In this document: piece by piece, positions 8,627 through 16,712 of the stretch
How the letters are laid out: each line of letters begins with the position of its first letter
Numbering within the stretch: the stretch's first letter is position 1
NCBI RefSeq assembly: GCF_902168175.1
Contig: NZ_CABHOU010000076.1
Coordinates: forward strand, 124,001-188,000
Direction: 5' to 3'
Origin: an uncultured Chitinophaga sp.
GTDB taxonomy: Bacteria; Bacteroidota; Bacteroidia; Chitinophagales; Chitinophagaceae
DNA: 64,000 nucleotides
Position numbers and translations under genes: made by a program
Notes under the pieces: generated by a model
The model's input: only the letters and a program-made list of their open reading frames with translations
Database searches by the model: none
Told to the model about the DNA's origin: nothing

Positions 8627-9280
8627 ATGAAAACAGATATGGAATTGCAACAGGATGTGCTGGAGGAAATAGCCTGGGACCCAATCCTGCATTCCTCCGC
8701 TATCAATGTGAGGGTAAGAAACGGTGTAGTAACATTAACCGGAGATGTACCTGACTATGGGAGGAAGCTGGCTGCCGAGAGAGCAGTGAAACGGGTGAAG
8801 GATGTAAGAGCGGTAGTAATCGAACTGGAGATAATGTTGCCTCATGGGAAAATACAACTGGATGATGCAATAGAGGATGCAGCGCTGAATGCGCTGAGAT
8901 GGAACAGTTTTGTACCGGAAGACAGCGTGCAGCTAAAGGTGGAAAATGGTTGGGTAACACTTGAGGGCGAAGTGGAATGGCAGTTCCAGCGGGAGTCGGC
9001 AGCTGCTGCCGTTGAAGGCCTGATGGGGGTGAAAGGTGTAAGTAATCATATGAAAATCAAGCCCTGCATCTCTTCGGTAGTTGTTAAAGAGGGGATTATG
9101 AAGGCGCTGGCGCGTAGTGCAGGCATAGAAGCGAACACGATCGATGTGTCTGCAGTCGGTGGAAATATTGTACTGCGTGGCAGGGTACGTTCCTGGGGAG
9201 AGAGAAATGAAGTGGAAAAAGCCGTTTGGGCTACGCCAGGCGTGGTAGAGGTCCGCGATGAATTATCGATTGCTCCATAA
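8627..9280 (+). CDS. Triple BON-domain protein, OsmY-like
   Basis: A 217-residue paralogue of the protein at 966-1637. It shares the opening MKTD-x-(K/E)LQ(E/Q)DV-(M/L)E and three BON repeats (about 5-70, 77-142 and 148-214) with NGVVTLTG, NGWVTLEG and GGNIVLRG strand turns. No signal peptide is seen. It probably binds membranes or another surface under stress; the molecular role is not established. The next gene follows after 17 bases, so the two likely form an operon under the boxed promoter at 8453-8572. Confidence 0.85.
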   Translation: MKTDMELQQDVLEEIAWDPILHSSAINVRVRNGVVTLTGDVPDYGRKLAAERAVKRVKDVRAVVIELEIMLPHGKIQLDDAIEDAALNALRWNSFVPEDSVQLKVENGWVTLEGEVEWQFQRESAAAAVEGLMGVKGVSNHMKIKPCISSVVVKEGIMKALARSAGIEANTIDVSAVGGNIVLRGRVRSWGERNEVEKAVWATPGVVEVRDELSIAP

Positions 9281-9297
9281 CTTTAAATACTATTTTA

Positions 9298-9753
9298 ATG
9301 CTTGGTAACCTAACAATTGAGGAAATAGATCTTATACTGGCAGAGAATATCAACGGCCGTATCGGCTATTTGGATGAAGGGCGCGTATGCATCGTTCCTG
9401 TCAGCTACGCATTTAACGGGGAATACCTGGTGATGCACTCCAGGGAAGGACGAAAGATCAAGGCGATGCGAAAGCATCCGGAGGTCTGCTTTGAGGTGGA
9501 CGAAGTACAGGACCAGGGGAATTGGAAAAGTGTGGTGCTTTGGGGATTGTACGAAGAGGTGACAGATGTAAAAGAGCGTTACTATGCCATGAAAAATCTG
9601 ATTACCCGTTTGTTGCATGTAAAAGTAAGCGAAACGCTGGCCATTCACGATCACGCATTGGATGAGCCTCAAAACGCTGGAGCAGTGGAAAAGCGCCCTG
9701 TAATATACCGGATAAGGATCAAAGAGAAATCCGGCAGGTTTGAAGCGAGTTGA
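9298..9753 (+). CDS. Pyridoxamine 5'-phosphate oxidase-like flavin-binding protein
   Basis: A 151-residue split-barrel protein of the PNPOx-like family, related to nitroimidazole-resistance and F420/FMN-binding proteins. Typical features are the N-terminal helix followed by GRIGYLDEGRVCIVPVSYAF, the YLVMHSREGRKIKAMRKHPEVCFEVDEV segment, and a WKSVVLWGLYEEV strand. It likely binds FMN and acts in cytoplasmic redox chemistry; the substrate is unknown. It follows the BON gene by 17 bases and is closed by a strong terminator. Proteins of this family also occur in the DosR regulon. Confidence 0.82.
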   Translation: MLGNLTIEEIDLILAENINGRIGYLDEGRVCIVPVSYAFNGEYLVMHSREGRKIKAMRKHPEVCFEVDEVQDQGNWKSVVLWGLYEEVTDVKERYYAMKNLITRLLHVKVSETLAIHDHALDEPQNAGAVEKRPVIYRIRIKEKSGRFEAS

Positions 9754-9777
9754 TTTTTTTCGGGAAATGTAAAAATC

Positions 9778-9804
9778 AAAAGGCCGGCAATTCGCCGGCC
9801 TTTT
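9778..9804. terminator. Bidirectional rho-independent terminator
   Basis: GGCCGGC (9782-9788) and GCCGGCC (9794-9800) form a 7-bp stem with an AATTC loop, flanked by A4 before and T4 after. It serves both the PNPOx operon and the convergent gene ending at 9892. Confidence 0.88.
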
Positions 9805-9891
9805 CGGATGATTGCTATAGTGTGGGCTTACCTAATATGCCCCGTTCTTATCAATTTGTTTTTCCGGCAGGTAGTAAACGGCACCGGATGC

Positions 9892-10242
9892 CTATCTGCC
9901 TTCCTGGTTAAGTTTAGCCAGTGTCCAATCGTCTGTTCGGGTCGTTTCGGCCCAGTCGTTTCCTGCCCGCCGGAATACCTGTACGCTCATTCCCAGCCGG
10001 TGGCGGAAGTCGTACTCTACTTCTGCGGCAGTTCGCTGCGGACTAATGTCTATCCATCCGAATGTGTGTATCATCCGGATCTGCTCGATGGGCGTGTCCT
10101 TATCAATACGCTGAGATAGCGGACATGGCGCTCCATGTTCGTGCGGCTGCGTGAAAAATTCCAGTTTCAGGAACGGGTATTGTTCCTGAAATGCCTGCTG
10201 AATGTGACAGACGCGGTCCTCTTCCGTGATATGTATATTCAT
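9892..10242 (-). CDS. Hypothetical protein, 116 residues
   Basis: Read from the ATG at 10242 (MNIHITEEDRVC). An upstream Met at 10266 would overlap the -7 element. I do not recognise the family. It is soluble and has no membrane segment or signal. It contains an early PHEHGAPCP stretch, a mixed alpha/beta pattern and a conserved-looking DDWTLAKLNQEG end. It diverges from the LOG/kinase/regulator operon and has its own boxed promoter, so it is probably a member of the stress regulon. Confidence 0.7.
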   Translation of the reverse strand: MNIHITEEDRVCHIQQAFQEQYPFLKLEFFTQPHEHGAPCPLSQRIDKDTPIEQIRMIHTFGWIDISPQRTAAEVEYDFRHRLGMSVQVFRRAGNDWAETTRTDDWTLAKLNQEGR

Positions 10243-10262
10243 TATGCAGTGTTTTACTGATA

Positions 10263-10305
10263 CCAAGTTAGTATGGATGTATGCACGTTGGAATGACCGT
10301 TATCA
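10263..10305 (-). promoter_or_regulatory. Crp/Fnr-like box and -7 element for the gene at 9892-10242
   Basis: The perfect box TGACCGTTATCA (10294-10305) is followed on the minus strand by TAACTTGG (10270-10263), starting 24 bases away. The same box also serves as the distal box of the divergent promoter for 10370. Confidence 0.58.
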
Positions 10306-10358
10306 ACCGGCCGGCTGATATCAGTTACCAGTTAAACGTTGAATGTGTTGCAACTTGG
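10294..10358 (+). promoter_or_regulatory. Tandem Crp/Fnr-like boxes before the LOG-kinase-regulator operon
   Basis: TGACCGTTATCA (10294-10305) and TGATATCAGTTA (10316-10327, one mismatch) are 22 bases apart. CAACTTGG (10351-10358), a -7-like element, starts 24 bases after the proximal box. If the downstream regulator binds these boxes, the operon is autoregulated. Confidence 0.58.
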
Positions 10359-10369
10359 TGTTAAATTAA

Positions 10370-11140
10370 ATGGATATGCAGGATAATACCACGACGGATG
10401 AGAGCGTGCAAACTAAGAGGAGATTCGCACTGGAAGACGAACGTTATTTTCTAGAGGGTCCGCGCTCAAGGCTGATGGAACTCTTTTTTACTTTCCGGGT
10501 AATTGGCGAATTTATCAGAGGATTCCGTGTGTTGCATTTCGTAGGGCCATGCATCGCAGTATTCGGGTCGGCCAGGGTGAAAAAGGACTCGATCTACTAT
10601 GATGAAGCCCGGCAAATGGGCGCAGGAATTGCAAACCTTGGATTTACCGTAATGACCGGCGGCGGCCCCGGTATTATGGAAGCTGCCAGCATCGGGGCCA
10701 GGGAGGCTGGCGGCAAAACGGTGGGATGCAACATTATCCTGCCAAAGGAACAGAAACCTAATAAATGGCTGAATATTCAATATAACTGCCGTTATTTCTT
10801 CGTACGGAAGGTGCTGATGTTTAAATATTCTTATGGTTTTGTAATAATGCCCGGGGGAATTGGTACCCTGGACGAGCTTTTTGAAGCATTAACCCTAATT
10901 CAGACCGGGAAAATCATTAACTTTCCAATAGTATTGATGAATAAGGCTTATTGGGAGCCGGTGACAGCCTTATTGCATAAAATGCTGGAGGAGGGCATGA
11001 TTGAGCCAGTGGATCTTCAGTTTATACTTATTACCGATTCAACTGCCGAAGCGATCGGTCACCTTAAGGAATTTTCAGTTAAACAATATCGCCGTAAAAG
11101 AAAAATGGCGTTTAAGAAATTTAGTTTGTTAGGGGAGTAG
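10370..11140 (+). CDS. LOG-family Rossmann-fold protein (TIGR00730 type)
   Basis: A 256-residue protein with the two hallmark motifs of the LOG/lysine-decarboxylase-like family: TGGGPGIMEA (about 96-105) and PGGIGTLDE (about 161-169). Characterised members are cytokinin riboside 5'-monophosphate phosphoribohydrolases that release a base from a nucleotide monophosphate; related proteins act on other nucleotides. A role in purine nucleotide turnover under stress is an inference. It is followed by the histidine kinase after 35 bases and probably shares its transcript. Confidence 0.85.
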   Translation: MDMQDNTTTDESVQTKRRFALEDERYFLEGPRSRLMELFFTFRVIGEFIRGFRVLHFVGPCIAVFGSARVKKDSIYYDEARQMGAGIANLGFTVMTGGGPGIMEAASIGAREAGGKTVGCNIILPKEQKPNKWLNIQYNCRYFFVRKVLMFKYSYGFVIMPGGIGTLDELFEALTLIQTGKIINFPIVLMNKAYWEPVTALLHKMLEEGMIEPVDLQFILITDSTAEAIGHLKEFSVKQYRRKRKMAFKKFSLLGE

Positions 11141-11175
11141 GAGTATTTGCTTCGCTGTTACATAAGGCCACACAT

Positions 11176-12750
11176 ATGCATAGTTTCGTAAATAACCTCG
11201 ATATACCGTTCCAGTTATCTGTTTTTGCCGCTATTCTTGAGAGGGCTCCGGGGTTGGTAGCCATACGTGCCTGGCCCGAAGGCCGGTTGGTGTATATAAA
11301 TGAAGCCGGTATGAAAATGTTAGGTACCACCGATTGGAACACGATAGGGAATATCCTGACGTTAAATGGTCTTGGCAAGTGTGATATGCTCCCGGGCGAA
11401 GCAGGCGTGATGAAAGAACACCGGAGCTGGGAAGATGCGAATAGGGTAGTGCATTTTGGTAATTATGAAAGATTGTTGGTGCGGCACGAAGGAAAGGACT
11501 ATTGCTTTTTCCGGGTGTCGGAAACCGCAGCGGAAAATGGTTATCAACTTCAGCTTACTAAAGAGTTACAGCGGTTCGGGGCTTTGTTCGACTACGCGTC
11601 CATAGGTATACTGGTGGCAGGTAAGGCCGGAGAAATCATAATGATCAACGATTTCGCACTCGTGGAATTCGGGTATAAAAAATATGAATTACTGGGAAAA
11701 AAGGTCGAAGTTCTTATCCCTCAAAGGGTGCATGCCCGCCACGAAAAACACCGCGAACGATTTAATGAAGCACCTCAAAACCGTCCAATGGGTAGAGGTT
11801 TAGACTTATTTGCTGTACGTAAAGATGGTACGGAATTTCCTGTGGAGATAAGTCTTAGCCACTACGAGAATGAAGAAGGTAAGTTCGTAATTGCATACGT
11901 AAACAATATCTCGGAACGAAAGAAAGCGGAAGAGAATATTGAACGGATGAATAATGAGCTGGAACAAAAAGTAGAGGACCGGACGCACCAGTTACGCATG
12001 GCCCTGCAACAGCTGGAACAATCAAAAGATGAACTCACCAACGCCCTAGGCAAGGAAAAGGAACTCAATGAATTAAAATCCCGCTTTGTGTCGATGGCCT
12101 CCCACGAGTTCCGGACGCCGCTGAGTACCATACTTTCTTCCGCCTTTCTCGTACAGCAATATGATACAGACGAAGAAAAACAGCGACGTAACAGGCACCT
12201 GCAGCGTATTGTCAATTCTGCTAACCTGTTAACAGATATCCTAAATGAATTTTTGTCCGTCGGGAAAATCGAAGAGGGTAAGATCATGGTGCGGCCATCC
12301 AGGTTCGAACTCTCCGGGCAGGTGAATGCGATGATACAGGAAGTGCAGGGCATGTTAAAGAAGGACCAGGTGATCGATTTCAACCATGAAGGAGAAAACG
12401 TGGTGTATCTTGATCCATCCCTGTTCCGGCATATTTTTATGAACCTGCTCACCAACGCAGTCAAATTTTCATCCGCCGCCTCAGCGATCATGATAAAAAC
12501 CATCGTGGAGGGCGCGCACTTTAGCCTTATTATCCAGGACCAGGGGATCGGCATGACCGAAGAGGATCAAAAACACCTGTTCGAACGTTTTTTCCGCGGC
12601 GCCAATGTTTCAAATATTCAGGGTACTGGCCTGGGGTTACATATTGTAAGTAAGTACACCGAAATGATGAATGGTTCCGTTACTTGTGAAAGCCAACTTG
12701 GCAAGGGAACCACTTTTACCGTTAGTTTTTCACTGGAGAGCGGCATTTAG
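11176..12750 (+). CDS. PAS-domain sensor histidine kinase
   Basis: A 524-residue cytoplasmic kinase with no membrane segment. Two PAS-like regions (about 15-115 and 133-245) are followed by a coiled coil (about 247-300). The HisKA H-box is MASHEFRTPLS, with the phospho-accepting His at about 310. The HATPase domain shows the N box NLLTNAVKF, DQGIGM and GTGLGLHIV. The second PAS has FixL-like spacing, including RHEKH with His at about 189, but such residues also occur in PAS domains that do not bind haem. The response regulator follows 55 bases later, so the two are the obvious partners. The signal is unknown, presumably cytoplasmic redox, oxygen or energy state. Confidence 0.9.
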   Translation: MHSFVNNLDIPFQLSVFAAILERAPGLVAIRAWPEGRLVYINEAGMKMLGTTDWNTIGNILTLNGLGKCDMLPGEAGVMKEHRSWEDANRVVHFGNYERLLVRHEGKDYCFFRVSETAAENGYQLQLTKELQRFGALFDYASIGILVAGKAGEIIMINDFALVEFGYKKYELLGKKVEVLIPQRVHARHEKHRERFNEAPQNRPMGRGLDLFAVRKDGTEFPVEISLSHYENEEGKFVIAYVNNISERKKAEENIERMNNELEQKVEDRTHQLRMALQQLEQSKDELTNALGKEKELNELKSRFVSMASHEFRTPLSTILSSAFLVQQYDTDEEKQRRNRHLQRIVNSANLLTDILNEFLSVGKIEEGKIMVRPSRFELSGQVNAMIQEVQGMLKKDQVIDFNHEGENVVYLDPSLFRHIFMNLLTNAVKFSSAASAIMIKTIVEGAHFSLIIQDQGIGMTEEDQKHLFERFFRGANVSNIQGTGLGLHIVSKYTEMMNGSVTCESQLGKGTTFTVSFSLESGI

Positions 12751-12805
12751 CCAAACGGGCATGATAGTATAATTCAATGACACACTAAATTAAACAGCTA
12801 TTTGT

Positions 12806-13873
12806 ATGCAGGAAGCGAAAACCATTTTGCTGATCGAAGATAACCTGGACATCCGCGAAAACACGGAAGAGATATTGATTTGGGCTGGCTATAAAGTAAT
12901 AACTGCTGAAAATGGTAAACAAGGCCTTGATTTAGCCTTCCAACACCGGCCCGACCTCATCATTTGTGATATCATGATGCCTGTTCTCGATGGCTATGGC
13001 GTGTTGCATATGTTACAGCGAAATAAGGATCTGGATAACACCCCATTTATATTCCTGACCGCCAAAACAGAACGGATAGATTTCCGTAAGGGCATGGAAA
13101 TGGGCGCAGATGATTATATTACCAAGCCCTTTAATAGCATGGACCTTTTAAATGCAATAGAGATACGCCTGAAAAAGAGCGCAATCCGTCATAAAACGTT
13201 TACTCCCGATCCCGCAGGTGTGAAGCAACTGATGGAAGAGGCCGGAGTAAGGGGCAGCCTTAAAACATTGCCGGAGAACCGGGACGTGGATGTTTATCCG
13301 AAAAAGTCGATCGTTTACCGCGAGGGAAATCATCCCCTCCGCCTTTATTATATTCAAAAGGGGAAAGTACGGACATACCGCAGAAACGACGATGGAAAGG
13401 AACTGGTGGTAGATCTGTATAATGCTGGTGACTTTTTAGGGGTAGTGGCTATGCTGGAGGGGTCTGTTTACAAAGATACTGCTGAGGCAATGGAGGACAG
13501 CGAAATTGCGATCATACCTAAAGATGATTTTGAGGAACTGTTAAATAATAACTTCCCCGTAGCTGCTCAGTTTATTAAGATGTTGGCTAAAAACGTACTT
13601 GCAAAAGAACAACAGCTGCTTGGACTTGCCTATAACTCTCTTCGCAAAAAAGTGGCCGAGGCCCTTATGACCCTTTATCGCAAATACAATCCTAATAACG
13701 ATCCCGGCTTTACTATCGACATCAGCCGCGAAAACCTGGCTACGATCGCAGGTACGGCCACAGAATCGCTCATACGCACGCTTGGTGATTTTCGGGATGA
13801 AAAGCTGGTGGAAATGAAAGACGGCACTATTGTTATATTAAATGAAGCGCGTTTGGCCAATATGCTTTATTGA
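12806..13873 (+). CDS. Response regulator with receiver and Crp/Fnr-type DNA-binding half
   Basis: A 355-residue fusion. The N-terminal receiver (about 1-125) has E11/D12, phospho-acceptor D55 in CDIMMP, T85 and K107. It is followed by a cyclic-nucleotide-binding-like beta barrel (about 150-265) and a Crp-type winged helix (about 285-350). The recognition helix (about 317-330) keeps Glu320 and Arg324 in the E-x3-R spacing with which CRP and FNR read TGA/TCA half-sites. FNR-type Fe-S cysteines are absent, so the input is more likely phosphorylation by the upstream kinase. It is the leading candidate for the protein that binds the TGAYNNNNRTCA boxes throughout the island. It converges with, and overlaps by 7 bases, the gene at 13867. 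Confidence 0.92.
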   Translation: MQEAKTILLIEDNLDIRENTEEILIWAGYKVITAENGKQGLDLAFQHRPDLIICDIMMPVLDGYGVLHMLQRNKDLDNTPFIFLTAKTERIDFRKGMEMGADDYITKPFNSMDLLNAIEIRLKKSAIRHKTFTPDPAGVKQLMEEAGVRGSLKTLPENRDVDVYPKKSIVYREGNHPLRLYYIQKGKVRTYRRNDDGKELVVDLYNAGDFLGVVAMLEGSVYKDTAEAMEDSEIAIIPKDDFEELLNNNFPVAAQFIKMLAKNVLAKEQQLLGLAYNSLRKKVAEALMTLYRKYNPNNDPGFTIDISRENLATIAGTATESLIRTLGDFRDEKLVEMKDGTIVILNEARLANMLY

Positions 13874-14253
13874 ACGTCTTTTTTCTCCTTGATGTACTGA
13901 CTGAATTCCCTGTTCAGGTCACCAAAATTACGATGCACAATAACAATCCTCGCTTCCAGTTTTTCCTGCGCAACCAGCAATAGCTTCAAAATATCGAATG
14001 TTATAGCAGGATACTTATCAATGGCTTGCATTTGCTCTCTTATTTCATGTTTAAGTAAAATGAGTTGCTCATCAAGTGTAAAAAACTTGTTGAAGAAGTA
14101 TTCCAGCTGATCAAGTTGCGCCTTGGGAATGCTGTTCCCTAATAATTTGGTGAGGCGGTTCTTAAATTGGATATTTTCAGTTTCAATCAGCTGTAGCTTG
14201 TCTTTCCAATATTCGTTCTGTTGTTTTAACTCGTCAAGCTTGTTTTGTTGCAT
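13867..14253 (-). CDS. Hypothetical coiled-coil protein
   Basis: Read from the Met at 14253 (MQQNKLDELKQQNEYW), giving about 128 residues. The longer frame to 14349 would cross the candidate promoter. The protein is strongly helical and charged, with a coiled-coil-like opening (about 1-40) and a central KFFTLDEQLILLKHEIREQM helix pair. It has no membrane segment and I do not recognise a family. It overlaps the 3' end of the response regulator by 7 bases in convergent orientation and carries its own box, so it may be part of the regulon. Confidence 0.68.
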   Translation of the reverse strand: MQQNKLDELKQQNEYWKDKLQLIETENIQFKNRLTKLLGNSIPKAQLDQLEYFFNKFFTLDEQLILLKHEIREQMQAIDKYPAITFDILKLLLVAQEKLEARIVIVHRNFGDLNREFSQYIKEKKDVQ

Positions 14254-14271
14254 GTGCTTTATCTTGTGTCG

Positions 14272-14314
14272 GCAAATTATATGGGTGTAATGTGGGTATT
14301 CATGATGGCTGGTA
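14272..14314 (-). promoter_or_regulatory. Weak Crp/Fnr-like box and -7 element
   Basis: On the minus strand TACCAGCCATCA (14314-14303) has one perfect half-site. TAATTTGC (14279-14272) starts 24 bases away, the island's usual distance. Confidence 0.38.
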
Positions 14315-14367
14315 GCATTTAAAATGGTGGTGCATAGCTGCATGAACACATGCGTACTTCAGGGTAA

Positions 14368-15204
14368 TTATTTATTGTGGGCAATAAAGAGTGGCAATGC
14401 CAGGTTCTTCATCAGCACATCCGCCATGCTTTCCCTGAACCAGCGCGATACCATGCCCCGGCGGTAAGCGCCGGCAACAACTAATGTGTCCGGCGTTTGC
14501 GGTGCCAGCTGGTAAAGGATTTTCTCTTCAGCCTCACCGTTTAACACGCGGTATTCTACGGATGGAAAATGACGTTTTACAAATTCGCGCATCAGGCGAT
14601 TGTCGCCCAGGTGCAACCCGGTTCCCGGTGGATTGACAGATAAGATTTCGACAGGTAGCTGTTTGATCCAGGGTAGCAGGTAACAACACATTTTGATGGC
14701 GAATACAGAGGATGGCTCGCCATCGTAGAGCAATATCACTTTTTTTATATCTGTATACACGGGCGGCACCAGCAGCACCGGGCACTGTACATCGGTGAGC
14801 AGGTTGCGGATAAATTCAGTTGGCTGCGGCTGTTCCTCACGGCGGAAGTCTTCCTGCATGCCGATAATCATCAGGTCGGCATAGATACTCTCATGTAACA
14901 CTTCCTGGATGGCAATGCTTTTATCCCGGTGTACACTGTACGTAAAACCCGACGCCTGGCAGGCCCTGACGAATTTTTCCGCAGCTTCATCTCTTTTTCG
15001 GGTATCGGCTGCCTCCAGGTCGGCAATTTGTTTGGGGCTGGCCCCTGATGTTATCATATTATACATGCTGAAGCTGTTGTAGATAAAATCGTCCGGGAAT
15101 ATACCCGTCAGATGTGCTTCTTCGTGCCTGGCAAGGGAGAGGGTATATTGAAGGGTACTATCTGAAAATTTGAGACCGTCTATGACGGCAGCGATCTTTT
15201 TCAT
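14368..15204 (-). CDS. Tandem-domain universal stress protein
   Basis: A 278-residue protein starting MKKIAAVIDGLKFSDS, with two UspA folds. It is the fourth member of the divergent set. The second domain reads VAGAYRRGMVSRWFRES, so the second and third glycines of the ATP loop are lost, and it ends FIAHNK. The first domain has DLMIIGMQEDF without a glycine loop. ATP binding is therefore unlikely. It has its own strong tandem-box promoter. The 329-base stretch upstream (15205-15533) contains no gene, only these boxes and a weaker match near 15376-15387. Confidence 0.85.
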   Translation of the reverse strand: MKKIAAVIDGLKFSDSTLQYTLSLARHEEAHLTGIFPDDFIYNSFSMYNMITSGASPKQIADLEAADTRKRDEAAEKFVRACQASGFTYSVHRDKSIAIQEVLHESIYADLMIIGMQEDFRREEQPQPTEFIRNLLTDVQCPVLLVPPVYTDIKKVILLYDGEPSSVFAIKMCCYLLPWIKQLPVEILSVNPPGTGLHLGDNRLMREFVKRHFPSVEYRVLNGEAEEKILYQLAPQTPDTLVVAGAYRRGMVSRWFRESMADVLMKNLALPLFIAHNK

Positions 15205-15218
15205 TGTATACTTTTGAC

Positions 15219-15283
15219 CGAAAGTACAGCCATGGGTAAGAACCTGCTATGACAATCATTACGTAGGTGGTTGATTGAAGTCA
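15219..15283 (-). promoter_or_regulatory. Tandem Crp/Fnr-like boxes before a USP gene
   Basis: TGATTGAAGTCA (15272-15283, perfect) and TGACAATCATTA (15250-15261, one mismatch) are 22 bases apart. TACTTTCG (15226-15219, minus strand) starts 24 bases beyond the proximal box. Confidence 0.62.
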
Positions 15284-15533
15284 TCCGGGATGCATGCGGA
15301 TAAGTAGGAGACAGGGTCGATGAGATAAAACGAGCTTTTGATGGGTGTCACGCATTGACGTGATAGCAGTCAGCATTGTGGCCATCATCATAAGCTGGAT
15401 CTGAAAAAACAATGAGTAACCCTATCATCCCGGAGATAAAGTACAGGTAAGTGTGTAGAGAAAGAATGAATTATTGGTCAGGCAACCGTTCCCGGCCCCA
15501 ATGAGTTAGTGACCGAAACGCTTGTCGCACTGC

Positions 15534-15698
15534 CTAACGGCCGCACTGGCCGTCGATGCACCGGACTGGTCTTAAAAATCCGGAAAGGAAAAAGATGCCT
15601 CCGAAAACAAGGGCCGGCCATTGTCCTTCCAGGCCGCCACCGAAATAGATTAATGCAAGCCCGAACCCCCATCTGATGATGCGGCTGGCCCACAGCAT
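15534..15698 (-). CDS. Small membrane protein, DUF2892/YgaP-like
   Basis: Read from the Met at 15698 (MLWASRIIRWGFGL), about 54 residues with two hydrophobic helices and a Cys-containing end (GFLRPVRCIDGQCGR). The pattern resembles the short DUF2892/YgaP transmembrane family. A longer frame runs up to 15818 but would overlap the upstream gene's 3' end, so the shorter form is preferred. It follows the related gene at 15758-15973 and is probably co-transcribed. Function unknown. Confidence 0.55.
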   Translation of the reverse strand: MLWASRIIRWGFGLALIYFGGGLEGQWPALVFGGIFFLSGFLRPVRCIDGQCGR

Positions 15699-15757
15699 GG
15701 CTGTGGCATTATTTTTTTTATGTATTCCCGTGTTCAAGCTTAACGAAGTTACGGAAT

Positions 15758-15973
15758 TTAACTTTGAGGCCCCTTTTTCCTTAACGTGCTGATGCCTAAA
15801 AGGCTGTACAGCGGGCAAACACCGGCTATTGCAGTAATGAACAGTACGGCGCCGGCTATCAGCAGGATAATGCCTGTAACGCCTGTTACTATTTCGGCGT
15901 AGTAGAGGTAAGCAATGGCCATCGCGGCCACAAACCTGACCATCCTGTCGAATGAACTCATATTGTCTTTCAT
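15758..15973 (-). CDS. DUF2892 (YgaP-like) inner-membrane protein
   Basis: A 71-residue protein with an amphipathic start (SFDRMVRFVAAMAIAYLYY), two membrane helices and the signature end AGVCPLYSLLGIST, typical of DUF2892 proteins. It is likely an inner-membrane hairpin; related domains are found fused to rhodanese in YgaP. Its precise role is unknown. A boxed promoter lies directly upstream. Confidence 0.82.
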   Translation of the reverse strand: MKDNMSSFDRMVRFVAAMAIAYLYYAEIVTGVTGIILLIAGAVLFITAIAGVCPLYSLLGISTLRKKGPQS

Positions 15974-15990
15974 AAAAGTGTTTTACCCGC

Positions 15991-16034
15991 TAAAGGTAAC
16001 GCGATGCGGCAAGAATGTTGGATGATGATGGTCA
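15991..16034 (-). promoter_or_regulatory. Crp/Fnr-like box and -7 element before the DUF2892 gene
   Basis: The perfect box TGATGATGGTCA (16023-16034) is followed on the minus strand by TACCTTTA (15998-15991), starting 25 bases away. A degenerate half-site lies 22 bases further upstream. Confidence 0.55.
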
Positions 16035-16087
16035 GGCCGGTGCATGAGTGCCCGCAGGATACCGGGGCGGCCTATAAATGATGAGGC

Positions 16088-16152
16088 TGACCACATTCAA
16101 ACAGCGGCTTGATTGTTATCATCCCCGGATGGATATAACTGGGTTAAATTGT
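16088..16152 (+). promoter_or_regulatory. Tandem Crp/Fnr-like boxes before the membrane protein/nuclease operon
   Basis: TGACCACATTCA (16088-16099, one mismatch) and TGATTGTTATCA (16110-16121) are 22 bases apart. In context the second is TTGAT-N4-ATCA, close to a canonical FNR box. TAAATTGT (16145-16152) starts 24 bases after it. Confidence 0.62.
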
Positions 16153-16182
16153 TCATGAAATGGATCTTTTTAAAACTGTGTT

Positions 16183-16701
16183 ATGAACGGAAATATTTTT
16201 TCACCTGAATATATGCTCTCTAATGCCATTGCTTTGTTGCTACTTGGCATAGCCTTCCTGCGGCCGTTTACGGCCAAAGTGATATTGTCTGTTATTTTTG
16301 TTGCCGCGGCTATTGTAAACGGCATTACGGCCATTTACCATCCGCAGGCATACCTGTACTATGCGGACGTGGCAGCCCTTCCGGTGTATGAACGTTTCAT
16401 ACTCGGGTATTTTAGCACGCATACTACCTTGATCGTTTTTTCCATTGCATTTTTGCAGTTAGCAGCTGGTGTTTTTATGACCAGGCGTGGTCTCACCGGT
16501 ACGATGGCTCTCGCAGGTTCCGCCACTTTTCTGCTTGCCATTGCCCCACTGGGTGCCGGATCGGCTTTTCCCTGCTCTGTTCTTCTCGCCGTTTCGTGCA
16601 TTGTCCTGATTTTTGCGAAGGAGCAGAACAAGCTATCACTGGTTTCGAAAATAAAGAACAGGCAGGCGTTTTCCGTTAAACACATTCGCCAGTACCATTA
16701 A
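16183..16701 (+). CDS. Polytopic membrane protein of unknown function
   Basis: A 172-residue protein with about four hydrophobic segments (near 15-28, 32-50, 78-96 and 105-142) and a basic cytoplasmic tail. I do not recognise a family, although the arrangement is reminiscent of small DoxX-like membrane proteins. It is followed by the ATP-cone/nuclease gene after 11 bases, so the two are translationally close and probably co-expressed from the boxed promoter at 16088-16152. Confidence 0.75.
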   Translation: MNGNIFSPEYMLSNAIALLLLGIAFLRPFTAKVILSVIFVAAAIVNGITAIYHPQAYLYYADVAALPVYERFILGYFSTHTTLIVFSIAFLQLAAGVFMTRRGLTGTMALAGSATFLLAIAPLGAGSAFPCSVLLAVSCIVLIFAKEQNKLSLVSKIKNRQAFSVKHIRQYH

Positions 16702-16712
16702 AAAAAACTGCT

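Noticed and set aside
9808..10119. A plus-strand open frame of 103 codons
   Set aside because: It is antisense to the boxed 116-residue gene and shows no family pattern.
12806..13873. Calling the regulator a true FNR oxygen sensor
   Set aside because: No N-terminal Fe-S cysteine cluster is present and the N-terminus is a receiver domain. Only the DNA-reading residues and box type are FNR-like.
15376..15387. TTGTGGCCATCA as a further Crp/Fnr-like box
   Set aside because: Only the right half matches. The distance to any gene start does not fit the spacing seen elsewhere.
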